Below are positions 51,258 to 64,000 of a stretch of DNA of 64,000 bases, one piece after another. Source of the stretch: Rotaria socialis (taxonomy: Eukaryota > Rotifera > Eurotatoria > Philodinida > Philodinidae); contig CAJNYU010003859.1 in the NCBI GenBank assembly GCA_905331475.1, positions 186,001 to 250,000 on the forward strand, in the 5' to 3' direction. The translations under genes and the position numbers were made by a program. Each line of letters starts with the position of its first letter. Position 1 is the stretch's first letter. The notes under the pieces were generated by a model. That model was given only the letters and a program-made list of their open reading frames with translations. It was not told where the DNA came from and did no database searches.

Positions 51258-52382
51258 CGCTACAGATTTACTCAATGACTGAATGTAAGAATTAAAGTAG
51301 CATTATCATGTATTCTGATCACGATACTGATTCAAAGCTTTCTAAGCATTAAATATCAGACTAACTATAATTTTTCAGAAGTTGCTTTACATAGCAATAT
51401 ATTTTCTGAGTAGAGTCTATTAGTTGGTGACTGTAGCATTTGTGATGGCCACTTTAGCATGCTAGGTGAGTGGCTAAAGCATCTCAAGTGATATATTATA
51501 TAAGGGTTCATTTGAGAATTGTCTCAACCAGGTCGATAATTAAAATCTACAGTAAATTTGTCTTGTGCTCTCTTATTGCGTCTTTGAGAGGGTGGGGGGC
51601 GAGTGATGTTTTCATCTGATTTTCAGCTATTCTCGAAGTCATACAAGGCATTTAGTTTTCATTAATATTCGAACTTGAATAAGGAAACTCATATCAGCCT
51701 CAGTGTTTCATTCAATGGTAGTCTAGACTTCAATAAATCGTTCAGGAAATTTATTTTCTTTGTAATTTTAAACACCATTTGAATAAAATATTTTAAAGTG
51801 ATACTCATCTTTCCTTTGTTTTAGAATTGTTCTCGTTTCGAAAAAGAAAACAGACATCTAAAAAATGAAGAATAATAATCTGAAAAAGAAATGATCCTAT
51901 TACATCAATAGCCTCAATATTAGTATCCATATTAATGTTTTCTTTTACTTTCTTCTTCAGTTGTGTTTTTCTAGATTGAACTACTGTTTATTGTGTATTA
52001 ATCATCACATGTTGTATTTCTATTGTACTTTTCCCTTCTTATCTTCAGCTCTCATTTTTTTATGTAACTTATGCCACTGAACTATGTTGTTGATATGATA
52101 TTTAAGTAAATATTTCGTTCTTTCTTTTTGTTTCTATTTGCACAATTGTGAATCAGTGAACAGTTATCTCTAATAGATTTCTTGGTCAACTCATGTATAT
52201 GTCAATATATATGAGCATAGTACTGATCAACAACATGATCTAGATATACTGGTAAACTAGGTTTTAAAAATTTCACAAGAAAAAACACTTTGACATGTAT
52301 CTTTTTAAACAGTAGAACATCTTGTGATGATACGAAAAGCTAAGTTTATGTGTTCTAACCATTAGTTAGTATCAACAGATTT

Positions 52383-52500
52383 GATTATTTATTTGATCAC
52401 GCTTCATTTGCATATCATCATTTGTCGTCTATATTTTTACTCGTGAACAAATTAATCAAAGGATTTTTGTTAAGATTTACTTGATTTATAATTATTTGCC
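52383..52500 (+). pseudogene. Decayed copy of the oxygenase gene: piece of exon 5
   Basis: Translated from 52383, this stretch reads DYLFDHASFAYHHLSSIFLLV against DLLLDDHSFAYHHLSYMLSLP in exon 5 of the oxygenase-like gene (near 44178-44240); the core SFAYHHLS is identical and its bases nearly so. Similarity fades downstream, with a one-codon deletion and an in-frame TGA at about 52482. It lies on the same strand and in the same order as the exon 1 fragment at 50757. Confidence 0.75.
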
Positions 52501-53858
52501 ATCAGGATGTGGGTGTGTGGGATGTAGGTTTGTGTGGTTGTTGACGTTAAAAGACCCACACCCTCAGCATCAGTAATATCATTTTTTTTTGATTGGTACT
52601 GCTGCATGCCTCGTACCCAGAAAAATGTAAAACTTTCTGTACAGTATACTTACGAATTATTGAATATCAAGAAGAAAAATAGTTAGAGCATAGAATACTG
52701 ACTAACATCAAATAAAAACCGTAGTGTGTACTTCGATAAACCCATGCAGTTAAAAGTGTATGGAATATCTCGACATGGTTTTGTTTTTACTTGAATCCAC
52801 TTGCAAATATGATCAATAGTTGAATTATACTTTCATTTCCTTTTTTTTTAAGATTAAGTCTAGCATCGCTCGAAGGGAAATTACTGATTTTATTAGAGCT
52901 ACAAGCATAGATATGATTGATCTTTTGTGCCCTAGTTTATTTTATCGATCATGATTGTTGAGGGCCAAATATCAATTTCGAAAACGTAACAATTATTAAT
53001 TCTATGAAATCAATATTATTACTCGAAGAATTCATTTTTTATCTATATTACTTTTTGCCTAATGGATATTAATGAATATAGTTACAAAGTCTTGAATAAA
53101 GTTCACAAATGGAGAGTTTAGAGTTTTGAGATCATATTACGAAGATTCATAACGTAATATTAGAATTTCAAGAATGAAATAGATTGATTTTATGAGATTA
53201 TAACAAAGCTTTGAGAAAATCAACTGGTTAACTATTTCTTTGCAGCTGTTCACTGGTTGTACCCAAAATAGCCTGCTATCTATAATTAGTATTTGATCCT
53301 TATAAATTACTAATATGACTATGTAAACTATAACCAGCAATATAATTATTAATGGAAATCGATTCAATATTTTCATCGACAGGGCGTTCCGTTATTATTA
53401 AGCGATTATATCAATAGAATTAATCAATGAAGAATGTTTCGAAAAGTTTCACAGAAGAAACTGAATGAACCATAAGATTTCTAATTGTATTATCAAGAAT
53501 AGAAAATAATAATCAAAATAAGGATTCGAGTTGAATACTAATAAATGTACTGATCGATAAAAAGAAATTGGAAATATCTTCTCTTCAAATATTTTTCATT
53601 TGTTGTACTTAACATACATATCAAAACCTTTACTTGTGTGTTTTATTCTAAATGTCAATTGGATCTTGTAGAGTCAACAGCTCAATCATTAAGTGCTCTA
53701 TCTATGCGATTAGCAGAAAGAAATTTGTTGATGTTGTTATGATTTAGCTTGTGTAATCGTTATTGACATATACAACGTTCCTTTTCGCTCTCTTCTATCT
53801 TGTTTGTTGCTCAGAATCGTAGGTACCTAACTTCTACAATGGCTTGTCCTTTTAACGC

Positions 53859-53868
53859 TATATATAAA
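53859..53868 (+). promoter_or_regulatory. TATA box, probable actin promoter
   Basis: TATATATAAA stands 380 bases upstream of the actin ATG, preceded by a pyrimidine-rich stretch. The distance implies a leader intron or long leader; a purine-rich AG (near 54234) close to the ATG could be the acceptor. Confidence 0.5.
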
Positions 53869-54238
53869 TCAAGAGAATGGAGAAAATATTCAGACTAATA
53901 ATAATATGTGTAGGCATTCGATGCAATACTTTTGTACAGTTCATTGCATGCAATACATATATATACACATATGTTGATATATACATATCTATAGTTGTGC
54001 ATTATTTCCTCTTTTCTGTATCGCAATTCCATATTACCAAATAAGGAATTGTTCGTTTCCCTTTTTCTATACAAGAAAACCACCAAGATTATCGTGTATA
54101 TCCTAATATGGTATGCAAGACAAGAAAAGAGAAAAATAGCAAATACTATATAACACTCTGTACTATCCATTATACGATTGCCTTCTATATCTTGTTATAT
54201 TCACGATTCAATCTATCTGTTAATCTTACAAAGAGTAG

Positions 54239-55567
<1,329 letters not shown>

Positions 55568-56620
55568 ATACGAAAATCAATTCAACAGTATAGACTTACA
55601 TATATACTTCTTTTTTTAAGCTGAGTTTTTCGTGTTAACTATATGTATTCTTCTTCTTCTTCTTCTTCTTTAATAAACCTTCATGCACATTAATATCGGC
55701 ATCATTTTGTTTCTCTAACTTTTTGTTTTGGCCTTATACATCAGCTAAGATAAATATTCTATTGGAAAGAGTTTTTTTCTGAGTGTAGAAAGAAATCATC
55801 ATCAATTCATTCATCGTGATTATAGACATTGTGATGTCGACATACATGTCAATCAAATTGATATTTTCTGATAAGTATTACTTGCAATCGATGATCTACT
55901 CTTTGAACAAAAAGAAACAAGTTATAAGGACGAGCTTTCATCATTTTATGAGATATTTTATCATTCATGTAATGACTTTTTTTTACAAGGCTACATTAAA
56001 AGCAGAATTCTTGATAGAATTTTATGATAAAATGACCACGTCAATAATATAAACAAATGGTTTTGATCTGTCAGAATTTAGTTTTCTACGGCTATTGTTT
56101 TTCTTTTATAAGAGTATACGATCTTTAAACCAAATTCTCATGTCTCTATAATACTTGCAATTGATAAAGATCTATCATTTGGTTTCGTTAATATTCTAAT
56201 TGGCTTGTCAATGCAAACAATGCAAATTTTGCATATTTCTTACATTATAAGAGTACTGTGCGGTTCAACATAGGATTAAAATATTTGGCACAACTAAAAC
56301 TTTTGACAGTAGTCATTCAATAGGTTTCAGCGTAGTTGACTCAGCGTCAACATACTCTCTATACTAGTTGTTTGAAAATAATTTTTGTTTTAATATTACT
56401 AAGTTCTCGCTAACTTTACAGAAAATATTCTATATTACCATATCAAACTTTGGCATTTTTCTAAAGAATATCATGTATAAGATTTTTAAAATGTGTTTTT
56501 TTTTTCATTTTTCTTCTTTTCCCTATATTTCCATTCGTTATTTATTAATAAATCAACTGAGGAAAAAGATTGCACAAAAAAGAATCACACATAGGGGTTT
56601 ATCAAATCTTTCTTAAAATT
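55568..56620. other. Intergenic stretch after actin
   Basis: The actin 3' region with a CTT run (about 55648-55670) followed by AATAAA at 55672-55677, then about 900 AT-rich bases including the 3' region of the Jagunal gene on the other strand. The 82-codon frame at 56368-56616 is Phe/Ile-rich without motif. Confidence 0.55.
55672..55677 (+). terminator. Actin polyadenylation signal AATAAA
   Basis: Canonical AATAAA 105 bases after the actin stop codon, directly after a CTT-repeat tract and followed by a T-rich stretch. Confidence 0.7.
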
Positions 56621-57190
56621 TTAATTTTGTTTGGTTGACTTATATTGTTGCCAACTATGTAATAAAATATTAGCCATATATAAACTGAATGCATGTATTT
56701 GAACCATGATTATCAAAAATATATACCATAGTATTAATAATGGAAAGCCAAGAAAGGTTTGTGGTTCAACTTCATCTAAGTGATGATTGGATTTTAATTT
56801 TTTAAACGTAAACAAATCACTTAAATTAAGTATAATTGTTGTCATTATTGTACCTAAGCCGAGTGTAACTGTACCACGAAAAAATAATTTCATTAAAAAT
56901 AGATGATTTTTATTCATTGACAAGAGACCACATATTGATGGTAGAATAGTCATAATCCATATGTACTGCCACAGATGTGGTCGTGGAGTTTTTACGGTTT
57001 TTATTAATGGTACATGATATGTCACGAGTTGGAAAAGAACAAGCAAAGCAAGAACAAAATGAAGATAAATTAATATTCGTAGACGTGGTTTAGTTTCTAT
57101 ACTAACACGATAATGTTCAGCTATGCGTTCACGATGATGAAAATCACTTCCATCAGTACCAGCAACACGTTGTGAACCTGGGAGAGACAT
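56621..57190 (-). CDS. JAGN1: Jagunal homologue, ER membrane protein
   Basis: Single coding exon of 189 aa (human JAGN1 is 183). The N-terminus GSQRVAGTDGSDFHHRERIAEHYRVS matches in pieces the conserved AAGTDGSDFxHRER block of the family. Four hydrophobic segments follow (about 43-62, 77-95, 108-126 and 150-172), with ILPSICGLLSMN between the second and third and VQIHAFSLY near the end, all as in Jagunal. The family acts in ER organisation and early secretory traffic (Drosophila oocytes, mammalian neutrophils). No dilysine retrieval motif of the human type is obvious; the tail reads KSTKQN. The start lies 125 bases downstream of the stop codon of the DHHC gene on the same strand. Confidence 0.93.
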   Translation of the reverse strand: MSLPGSQRVAGTDGSDFHHRERIAEHYRVSIETKPRLRILIYLHFVLALLVLFQLVTYHVPLIKTVKTPRPHLWQYIWIMTILPSICGLLSMNKNHLFLMKLFFRGTVTLGLGTIMTTIILNLSDLFTFKKLKSNHHLDEVEPQTFLGFPLLILWYIFLIIMVQIHAFSLYMANILLHSWQQYKSTKQN

Positions 57191-57249
57191 CTGAAACAGA
57201 AAACAAATTTGTATTGCGCTATAATGTCAATGAATTATAATAAATAGAA

Positions 57250-57285
57250 GAAAAGAAAAGAAAAGAAAAGAAAAGAAAAGAAAAA
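57250..57285. repeat. GAAAA pentanucleotide microsatellite
   Basis: Seven GAAAA units between the DHHC stop codon and the Jagunal start on the minus strand, where they read as a TTTTC-type pyrimidine tract. Confidence 0.9.
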
Positions 57286-57314
57286 TATTTTATTTTAATA
57301 ATTTTAATCGAGAT

Positions 57315-59204
57315 TCAAATGTATTTTGTACCAGTATTTTGCGCATCACGTGTTTCACTTCTATGCATATCAAACGACATACCATCACCTAATGGTTGCG
57401 ATGACATGAGTGGATTTAATAATGCTAAGTACCATCGTTTACCAAAAACAAGTTGTAAATTGAATCGAAGACTTTTTCCTGTATTATACATATGAATATC
57501 TTTATCATATTCATACCATGTTTGACTATTGCTTATAAGAAAACTTTGTTGAATTATTAAAAATAACACATAAAGACTAAGAATAATCGATGTTGAGCAA
57601 ATACAGGAAAGTAAAAGTGAGAAATGATCGACAAAATTAAATAACCATGCAATAAGTGGACAAAGACACGCTAAAATATAAAGAATAATTTTCTATTGAA
57701 GTAGAACTTCATAGAGAGCATTTGAATAGGTATAATTCGAGAATAGAAGTGCATTTGATATTAGATCTACTACACAATTCACAAATTTGTTGCGAATTTC
57801 TCTAATAATCGACTACGTCAAATCAAGTCTACCTAATAGAGATTCATAGAAGAATATTGATTCGTCATGTTAAACAAATCTTTGTGAGGAACATCTAACA
57901 AATTAAGAGAAGCTTAACAATTACAGCTCACTAATGTGACATAGGTTATTGTGATAGTTCATTAAAAAAAAATTTTATATTTCGTAATATCCATATTTTC
58001 TATTGAAATCACGAAAGGACTTCGGTCTATAGTAAAAAATGATACTTATTAAGATGTAAAGATATAGCCTGAAAATACCATCAGACTTGTAATTGAGAAG
58101 AAGAAGAAAATATTGAAATTTGTTTTTCTAAAATTTATTATCGAAAATTGTGCAGAAATAGAGAAAAGAAAATTTAGATTATCTCTGTGAAACAGACATT
58201 TTAATTACTTTATCATGATAGACATACTCATAAGATTAGAATCTACTCCAAAATTAACATGAAACTCAACTGCTGCTAAGATAGTGATTATTTTTACTTT
58301 TCTCTCAAATTGTTTCGCGTAGATTATGTTTATCATTCTTCATGATCAACATTTTTTACTACTGAATATTAATAATAAATTCGAAACAAATGTTAATGAG
58401 TGCTCTCGTGTACGATATCATTAGCTCTACTATCTGTCACGTTTCAATCCTACAGGGATTTCACTAACAGATTCTTTAATCAATGATATGACCTTAAGAT
58501 ATAAGGTCTGTGAATATGGAATTTTCTTTTGTCACAAATAATATTTATCCTCAAATTAACTTACAAATCATAACACGCCATGAAAAAGTTCCAACAAGTT
58601 CATAGGTATAATCCATATGAAGAATATTGCAATAGACTAAGCCAATCTGAAAAATAAAATTTGACTCAATGAAAAAAACGAATCATAATCATATGAAGAT
58701 TTTTACCCAAGTCCACACGAGAAAACACATATAATAACGAATATTTCTAAAGCCAATGCATCGCCCAAGAAAAACACAATGATGATCACGTTTTAAAATA
58801 CAGATTTTACATATATGACAATGTTGAGATCGTGGTGGAACATTTACTTCACAACTATGACAATAATGCCAATTGCAGTGATAATAAATAATATCTTGTT
58901 GAGTTTTTCTTGTTGATATAGAATTAACTATTGTTGATGGTAGTAAAACGGGACAGATTATCGTATTAATAGATGTATCAGTAATCATACATATGTATAG
59001 ATTTCCAATTAAATTGAAAATAACATAAAAACCAAATATAAGATGAAAAATTTCTTTATAAGTAAATATATTGTGATAAATTGTTGGTAATATAACACAT
59101 AATTCAAATGTAACATACAAACAAATAAGAAATATTGTGAAAAGCAAGGGGATTAATTCAGCACGATCTCTAGGTATGAGAAGTTTTATTCGACGACTAG
59201 TCAT
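57315..59204 (-). CDS. DHHC palmitoyltransferase (ZDHHC24-like)
   Basis: Three minus-strand exons (59204-58707, 58646-58565, 57670-57315) join in frame to 311 aa. The Cys-rich DHHC domain is complete: HCNWHYCHSCEVNVPPRSQHC, then CKICILKRDHHCVFLGRCIGFRN, with the catalytic Cys in Asp-His-His-Cys at about residues 139-142 (blocks abbreviated). Two hydrophobic segments precede the domain (about 18-40 and 48-72) and two follow it, the usual four-pass topology. DHHC enzymes attach palmitate to cysteines of cytosolic or membrane proteins at Golgi and ER. The VFLGRCIGFRN after the motif and the overall length recall ZDHHC24/ZDHHC22 rather than the ankyrin-type enzymes; paralogue choice is tentative. 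Intron 2 (57671-58564) is 894 bp. Confidence 0.92.
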
Positions 59205-59921
59205 TGTTACATTTATTCTAATTCGAAATTTTCTTAAAAAATCTAAAATGAATCAACCAAAAAAATTTCATTATCAATAAGATCTATTGTTATTTTCTTT
59301 TTTGACAACTCCGATAGTCGGAGTTCAACTGTTCTTTGAACATGAAGAAAAAAGTAGAATATTAGCTCCCTCTATTTTCTACTCATTAACATTGACCTTG
59401 GAAAACAATTGATTTCAGTTTTAAGAAAGTTGAAACTTCTGATTTGATTTTGTCAAGTAAAAATTAATTTAAACAAAGAAAAACAATTATATCAGTAATA
59501 ATCTACCAAAAAATATGGTTAATTATTGTATTTCTTTTATCTTTCTTGTATATGCAAACAAAACAGACGACAACAATCATGATGATGTTTCAGACAAATA
59601 CACATAAAGGAAGAAAAGACAAAAATACCCTTAGAAAAGCCAAGCGAATGAGATGTTTAACGATGATAATAACGATCAAAATAATTGTGCGGAAAGAGCA
59701 CGATTTGCATCTTCATTAAATAATATAAAGAAATAGCAGAAAAGAAAAAAAAAAGAAACAATGTATACATCAAACAAACAAACACACATGTTTACGAATA
59801 AGGAAAAAACATTGATTCAAAAAGAGAACTCTATGCATGATATGATAATCTAAAAATAAAGATGGATGTTGTCATCATTCTTTTTTTCTTCTTCTAATAA
59901 ATCTTATTTTATATATAGATA
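59205..59921. other. Intergenic stretch, macoilin 3' region and DHHC promoter
   Basis: 717 AT-rich bases between two minus-strand genes. A short perfect hairpin is present at 59307-59325. No additional frame. Confidence 0.5.
59307..59325. other. Perfect short hairpin
   Basis: AACTCCGA, three-base loop TAG, then TCGGAGTT: an 8-bp perfect stem about 100 bases upstream of the DHHC start codon. It may be a dyad regulatory site or chance. Confidence 0.6.
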
Positions 59922-60845
59922 TTAATTGTTATTTGTCGAATGCGTTGGCAAGCAAAAATCTTGGGCGTTAGGATCGAGATTGGATGTAGCATTTTGTAAT
60001 GGTGGCGGTGTTATAGTTATTGGAGGTGAATAAAATACCGATGATGGACTCGTTGTTGGATTATTGTTTGTATCAATTAGTTGATTTGTTGGTGATGAAT
60101 GTCCCGATGTTTGAGGACGACCATTAAATAAACAATTATTTACTTGATGTTGGGAATGAAGTGCAGCAATTAATTCACGTTCCTTTTCTCGAATTGCATC
60201 TGAAATGAAAGAAAAATAAAAGTTCTTTTTGGATTGTCGAAATTTTTTTTCGCAATACAAACTATTGGCTATTTCAAGTTGTCGTTTAACTTCACCAAGT
60301 GCAGAAAATAGATCGAGTTTTATTCGTGTTTCAGCACTCAAACTATCCTGTAATTGTGCATTTCGTTCTTGTAATTGTGTTAAATGTTGATAGAGCACTT
60401 CTGTATCCGCTTGAGATTCTCGATATTTTATAAGAGACTAAAATTACATTAAATTACTATAATTAATAAAATAAACTGTTGATTTAAGAGAAAAAAAATT
60501 GAATATATCTCTCCTATTCTACTTTGATAATCAATAGTTTCCTAACATGTTCTAGTTGATCATTTGATAAAAAAAAATGAATTCATCTTTAGATAACAAT
60601 TATGAATCATTCCAAATGTTTTGCTGTTAATGATACTATCAAAATATACAGCCGTCAGTTTTGGATTTTTTCGACCTTGGTTAATGTCAAAAATTATCAT
60701 TAATATTAGTAACAAATTGAGAATAATGATAGGCTTAGTCGTATCCGAAGAGTCTAGTAACCAAGCTGTGCGTAACACTGCTTTCACCATTGCAGATAGA
60801 CACAAACGTCTAGTATTAACTGATCACATTTGGTATTGCCATGTG

Positions 60846-60883
<38 letters not shown>

Positions 60884-63800
60884 GTGTGTGTGCCCATGAT
60901 GGATAAACCACTCCTACTTTTACTCAAGGCACTTTTGAAAGAACGGCAAAACACGAGTTCTATGCTTTTAGTGAACCCTATCGAACTTATACGTAGTAAT
61001 ACGACTATTGCATTTGCCGATTTCAATGTAATAAGACTCGATGATCTATGTAGATCTATCATACATATTTTTTCATAATGTATACTTGTATTGTAGTAGA
61101 GAAATAATAAAATAGTATTTTAGAATCTGCAGTAAAAAGAATATGTTTCATGCTAGTTGTTAAGAAATCATTTGAATTCAGTAAGTCTTATACTAAGTCG
61201 TGGTATTTCGTTGAAAACATTTCGCTATACCTTAATTTCATTGTCAAGTAATTTGATTCGTTCATCTTTGTCATTAAGTAGTTTCCGCATTTCTCTTGTT
61301 TCATTCTCTTGGTCTCGTTTTCGTTTAATGCATTGTTCTGTACATTCATTTCTAAAAAAGAAACTTTAAACAAGTTCTACATTCAAATAAATGATGTAAC
61401 AAACTTCGGTGGTGTTGAATTTAATTTGGTCAAATCATCTTGCAGTTTTTTTGTCAATGTTTTTTCTGTTTTTATTTGTGATTCTAATCGTTGTTTTGTT
61501 TGTTTTTCTTCATTTACATTTTTTTCAAGGTCTGCTATACGTTGTTTGTCACGATTCCGTTGTGTATTGATCGATTCATATCTAGATAAGATATTAGTAG
61601 ATAAGAAAATTTTAATTTTCAAATAGAAATTTAATATAGCAAACTTTGTTTGTAATGCTGAATTTTCTACTCGCAAATCGTCAAGATCTTTACGGGTATT
61701 TTTCAAATCGGATAACTGTATGCGCAGTTGCATTTCGGACGTTTTTTGCTTTTCAATGGATTGATTTAGTCGTTGAATATCAACTTCTAGTTTATTTATT
61801 TGAAGGCTAAAGAAAATTAAATAACGATTCATAAAAAAGAACTCTGCATGAGATGGTAAACTTTTGAACTCTGGAAGTATATTTAGAGTGTGAGAATGGG
61901 CTGTGTCGCTGACCAGTGATCTATCTACTGTATGGGTAGGGTGGACGGCGCCCACCCGAAAATAAACAGTTGATTTCATAAAAGTAACGGGTAGCCCATA
62001 AAGAAGGGTGGCCTCATTATTTACTCAATATCGTTTTTGCTCTTCATTGATTTGAACTGAACATTTTCCCAAAAGATTGAGCATTCAATTCTCTACAAAC
62101 TCATGTGCAAAAGATTTTTTAAAACTACAAAACGGCTAAGTACTAAAACGAAGAAAAAAGATTAAAAAATCTTCAACTTTCAAGTTCAACATACATTAAC
62201 ATTTGGAGTATGTTTCGACAACTAATACGCAGGCTTAATTTACGGGAGAAACATTTTCTGGTATTTTCAAGTACGCTCTTTGCGATATCTGTGAAAAACA
62301 TTTCTTTAAAAGTGGTCTTCGCCTATTAAATCGATGTTTTCTGAAAACTCGTCCATAACGTCTTAATTTCGGTTTACAAGTCTACTGCAAACGAAACTTT
62401 GCATCACTCGAACAAGTGTATAGGGATGTAGTCGAGTGTGTTGGCTTTCAAAAAAAAACAAATCGTCAAGAATAACACTTTTTAAGTGAATGGCATGCGT
62501 TTTAGTACAAGCATAAAAAACATGACATGACAGTTGTGTTTTTTAGAAAAAGCGAAAATATTGATGCAGAATATTTTACTCATTCTGTAATGAAAAAAAA
62601 ATCGAAGACATGAATCTTGCCCAGAAGCTGATGCCCTTTAATATGGCAGACTGAGTTTTTTGTAGATCCTCACATGTAAAGCAAATTTTCAAAAAGAACG
62701 GATTTAGTGCTTAAAAGTTGAAGATTTTTTAACATTTTTTCTTCGTTTTAGTACTTAGCCGTTTTGTAGTTTAAAAAAATCTTTTACACGTGAGTTTGTA
62801 GAGAATTGAATGCTCAATCTTTTGGGAAAATGTTCAGTTCAAATCAATGAAGAGCAAAAAAGATATTGAGTAAATAATGAGACCACAATTCTTTATGGGC
62901 CACCCGTTACTATGTGATAACAAATTTTCTAGCCAGCAGCCCCTCCAAAAAATTCAACCGCTCACCCGAAAAATGAAACCTAGATAAAACACTGAAAAAT
63001 ATCATCCGTCTTCTAGAAGACTCAAAATGAATCAGTTCATTATGAAAAGATTTGAATTCAATAGATCTAAATGTTTGTTGAACTATTCTAGTTAGAGTCT
63101 ACAAGTTGCGTAGAAAATAGAAGAGATATTTTTTTCATGCTGCTACAAACATCCTATAACTATTTCTTAGAAAATCTAGATGACAATTTTATATTTAACT
63201 AAATAGCGAATATCAATTGTTTGCCAGAGATTTATAATTTATATCGATCTATTGATGATCCTTGATACTACTGAAGAAAATTGTTTTTTCTCTTGATAAA
63301 TTTACTTTTTATCGATTTCAGAATTTTCCATCGATATACTGGTAGCAAATCCATTATTATATGATGAAGATGAATCTCTTGATGTGGCACGTATCTGCTC
63401 TCTTTCTTGTTTCTTTTGTTGTCTTCGACTTTGTGTATTCTGTGCATTGAAAGATTTGATCAACTGTTTTTTTTGTTGTTTATATGTTGATGAAGAATCA
63501 TCATCATTTCCATTTGAAATTTTATTATTACGTGTTGTTGTTGTTGTCTGTACAAGTGAATTCGTAGATAACACATCATCATTATTATTTAGTTTTTGTG
63601 GACGTTTTGATACTGTACAAGGTAATGATGTTGACTGGTTAGTTAAATGTGTTTGAGAATTAATCAGTGTTGAATTAGTGGATGAGGGATTTAAACTAGT
63701 TACTGATGTCACCGGAGAAGGCGATGATGATGGATAAGTTCCATCGATATTTGTTTGAGTTGTACATTCATCAAAAGTTTCAGTAAATGTACCTTTTCGT

Positions 63801-63972
63801 AAGAAAAAGAAAAACAGAATTAACTCTTGAATATGCCTAAGACAAACAATGACTTACCCTTCTCTCGACTCAATTTTTCTTTTTCAACTTCTTGTTGAAC
63901 TTCAATTGGTAGCGCGTGATTAACTAATTGAATATATGATTCATTTACTTTTCTGACATCGCGCTGTTTTCT
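59922..63972 (-). CDS. MACO1: Macoilin homologue, 3' part (5' end beyond the window)
   Basis: Seven minus-strand exons are visible: 63972-63858, 63792-63306, 61806-61645, 61581-61405, 61351-61231, 60437-60263 and 60199-59922; the gene continues off the right edge. Macoilin is an ER/nuclear-envelope membrane protein of neurons with a membrane N-terminus and long C-terminal coiled coil. Only the second half is here: a Ser/Thr/Asn/Gln-rich linker (63306-63792), then a long coiled coil (LEVDIQRLNQSIEKQ, ENSALQTK, RIADLEKNVNEEKQ), the family's signature LSAETRIKLDLFSALG followed by KRQLEIA, and the C-terminal LDPNAQ. Exon phases match throughout. Introns of 1499 bp (61807-63305, containing a fold-back element) and 793 bp (60438-61230, with a GA/GT run) contrast with the short ones. 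The start codon and membrane part are not in view. Confidence 0.9.
60850..60902. repeat. (GA)n(GT)n microsatellite in a macoilin intron
   Basis: About twenty GA units followed by five GT units. Frames that cross it on both strands exist only because the repeat lacks stop codons. Confidence 0.9.
61984..62910. mobile_element. Fold-back / MITE-like element with long terminal inverted repeats
   Basis: The arm at 61984-62180 starts GTAACGGGTAGCCCATAAAG and its near-exact reverse complement occupies 62714-62910, ending CTTTATGGGCCACCCGTTAC. The arms are about 197 bases with few differences, around a spacer of about 530 bases that contains no frame for a transposase. Spacer bases 62412-62440 hold a smaller CACTCG/CGAGTG stem. 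It lies wholly within a macoilin intron. I could not see a clean target-site duplication: the flanks read TTTCATAAAA and TATGTGATAA. A non-autonomous DNA transposon is the likely nature; the autonomous partner is not in the window. Confidence 0.8.
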
Positions 63973-64000
63973 CTATTAAAATGAAAAAAATAAATACAAT

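Noticed and set aside
53137..53376. 79-codon minus-strand frame starting with a membrane-anchor-like segment
   Set aside because: Could be a first exon of an anchored enzyme, but no second exon or catalytic motif was found nearby.

Overview
The window looks like nuclear DNA of a small invertebrate, most likely a bdelloid rotifer (Adineta/Rotaria/Philodina group). What is seen: AT-rich sequence, spliced genes with GT-AG introns mostly about 45-60 bp long, animal housekeeping genes packed a few hundred bases apart, intronless genes of bacterial or fungal type among them, and a tract of TGTGGG hexamers, the unit I recall for bdelloid telomeres. The taxon is an inference; no rRNA or mitochondrial marker is present.

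Two compartments are visible. The left third (about 1-22 kb) is gene-poor: a RING/TRAF-type zinc-finger gene (3188-4393), a beta-1,4-galactosyltransferase (6404-8753, minus), an intronless NodB-type polysaccharide deacetylase (13187-14308), an intronless aldo/keto reductase (15410-16435, minus) and an intronless FkbM-type methyltransferase (21024-21884), separated by kilobases of AT-rich DNA holding the telomere-like tract at 11633-11683. Three of these five proteins carry an N-terminal membrane anchor typical of secretory-pathway glycan enzymes.

The right two thirds are a dense block of conserved animal genes: FAM221-type protein (minus), CCT5, a CHP1-type calcineurin-B homologue, vitamin K-dependent gamma-carboxylase, a short unknown gene (minus) head to head with ARS2/SRRT, a 2-oxoglutarate/Fe(II) oxygenase-like gene, an unknown 293-aa gene (minus), actin, Jagunal (minus), a DHHC palmitoyltransferase (minus), and the 3' part of macoilin (minus) running off the right edge. 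Exon chains were assembled by hand from reading frame, splice sites and phase; every chain listed closes in frame. Reconstructed lengths agree with the families where known (CCT5 541 aa, actin 376 aa, CHP 191 aa).

Between 50.4 and 54.2 kb lies a disturbed interval: a GC-rich patch with tRNA-promoter-like boxes, two decayed pieces of the oxygenase gene found 8 kb upstream, and a degenerate telomere-like patch. A 0.93-kb fold-back element with arms of about 197 bp sits in a macoilin intron, and a weaker inverted repeat lies at 40281-40551. I found no tRNA or rRNA gene, no CRISPR array and no transposase or reverse-transcriptase frame. The most promising material is the telomere-like/foreign-gene-like left compartment, the oxygenase gene with its shattered copy, and the two unrecognised genes.
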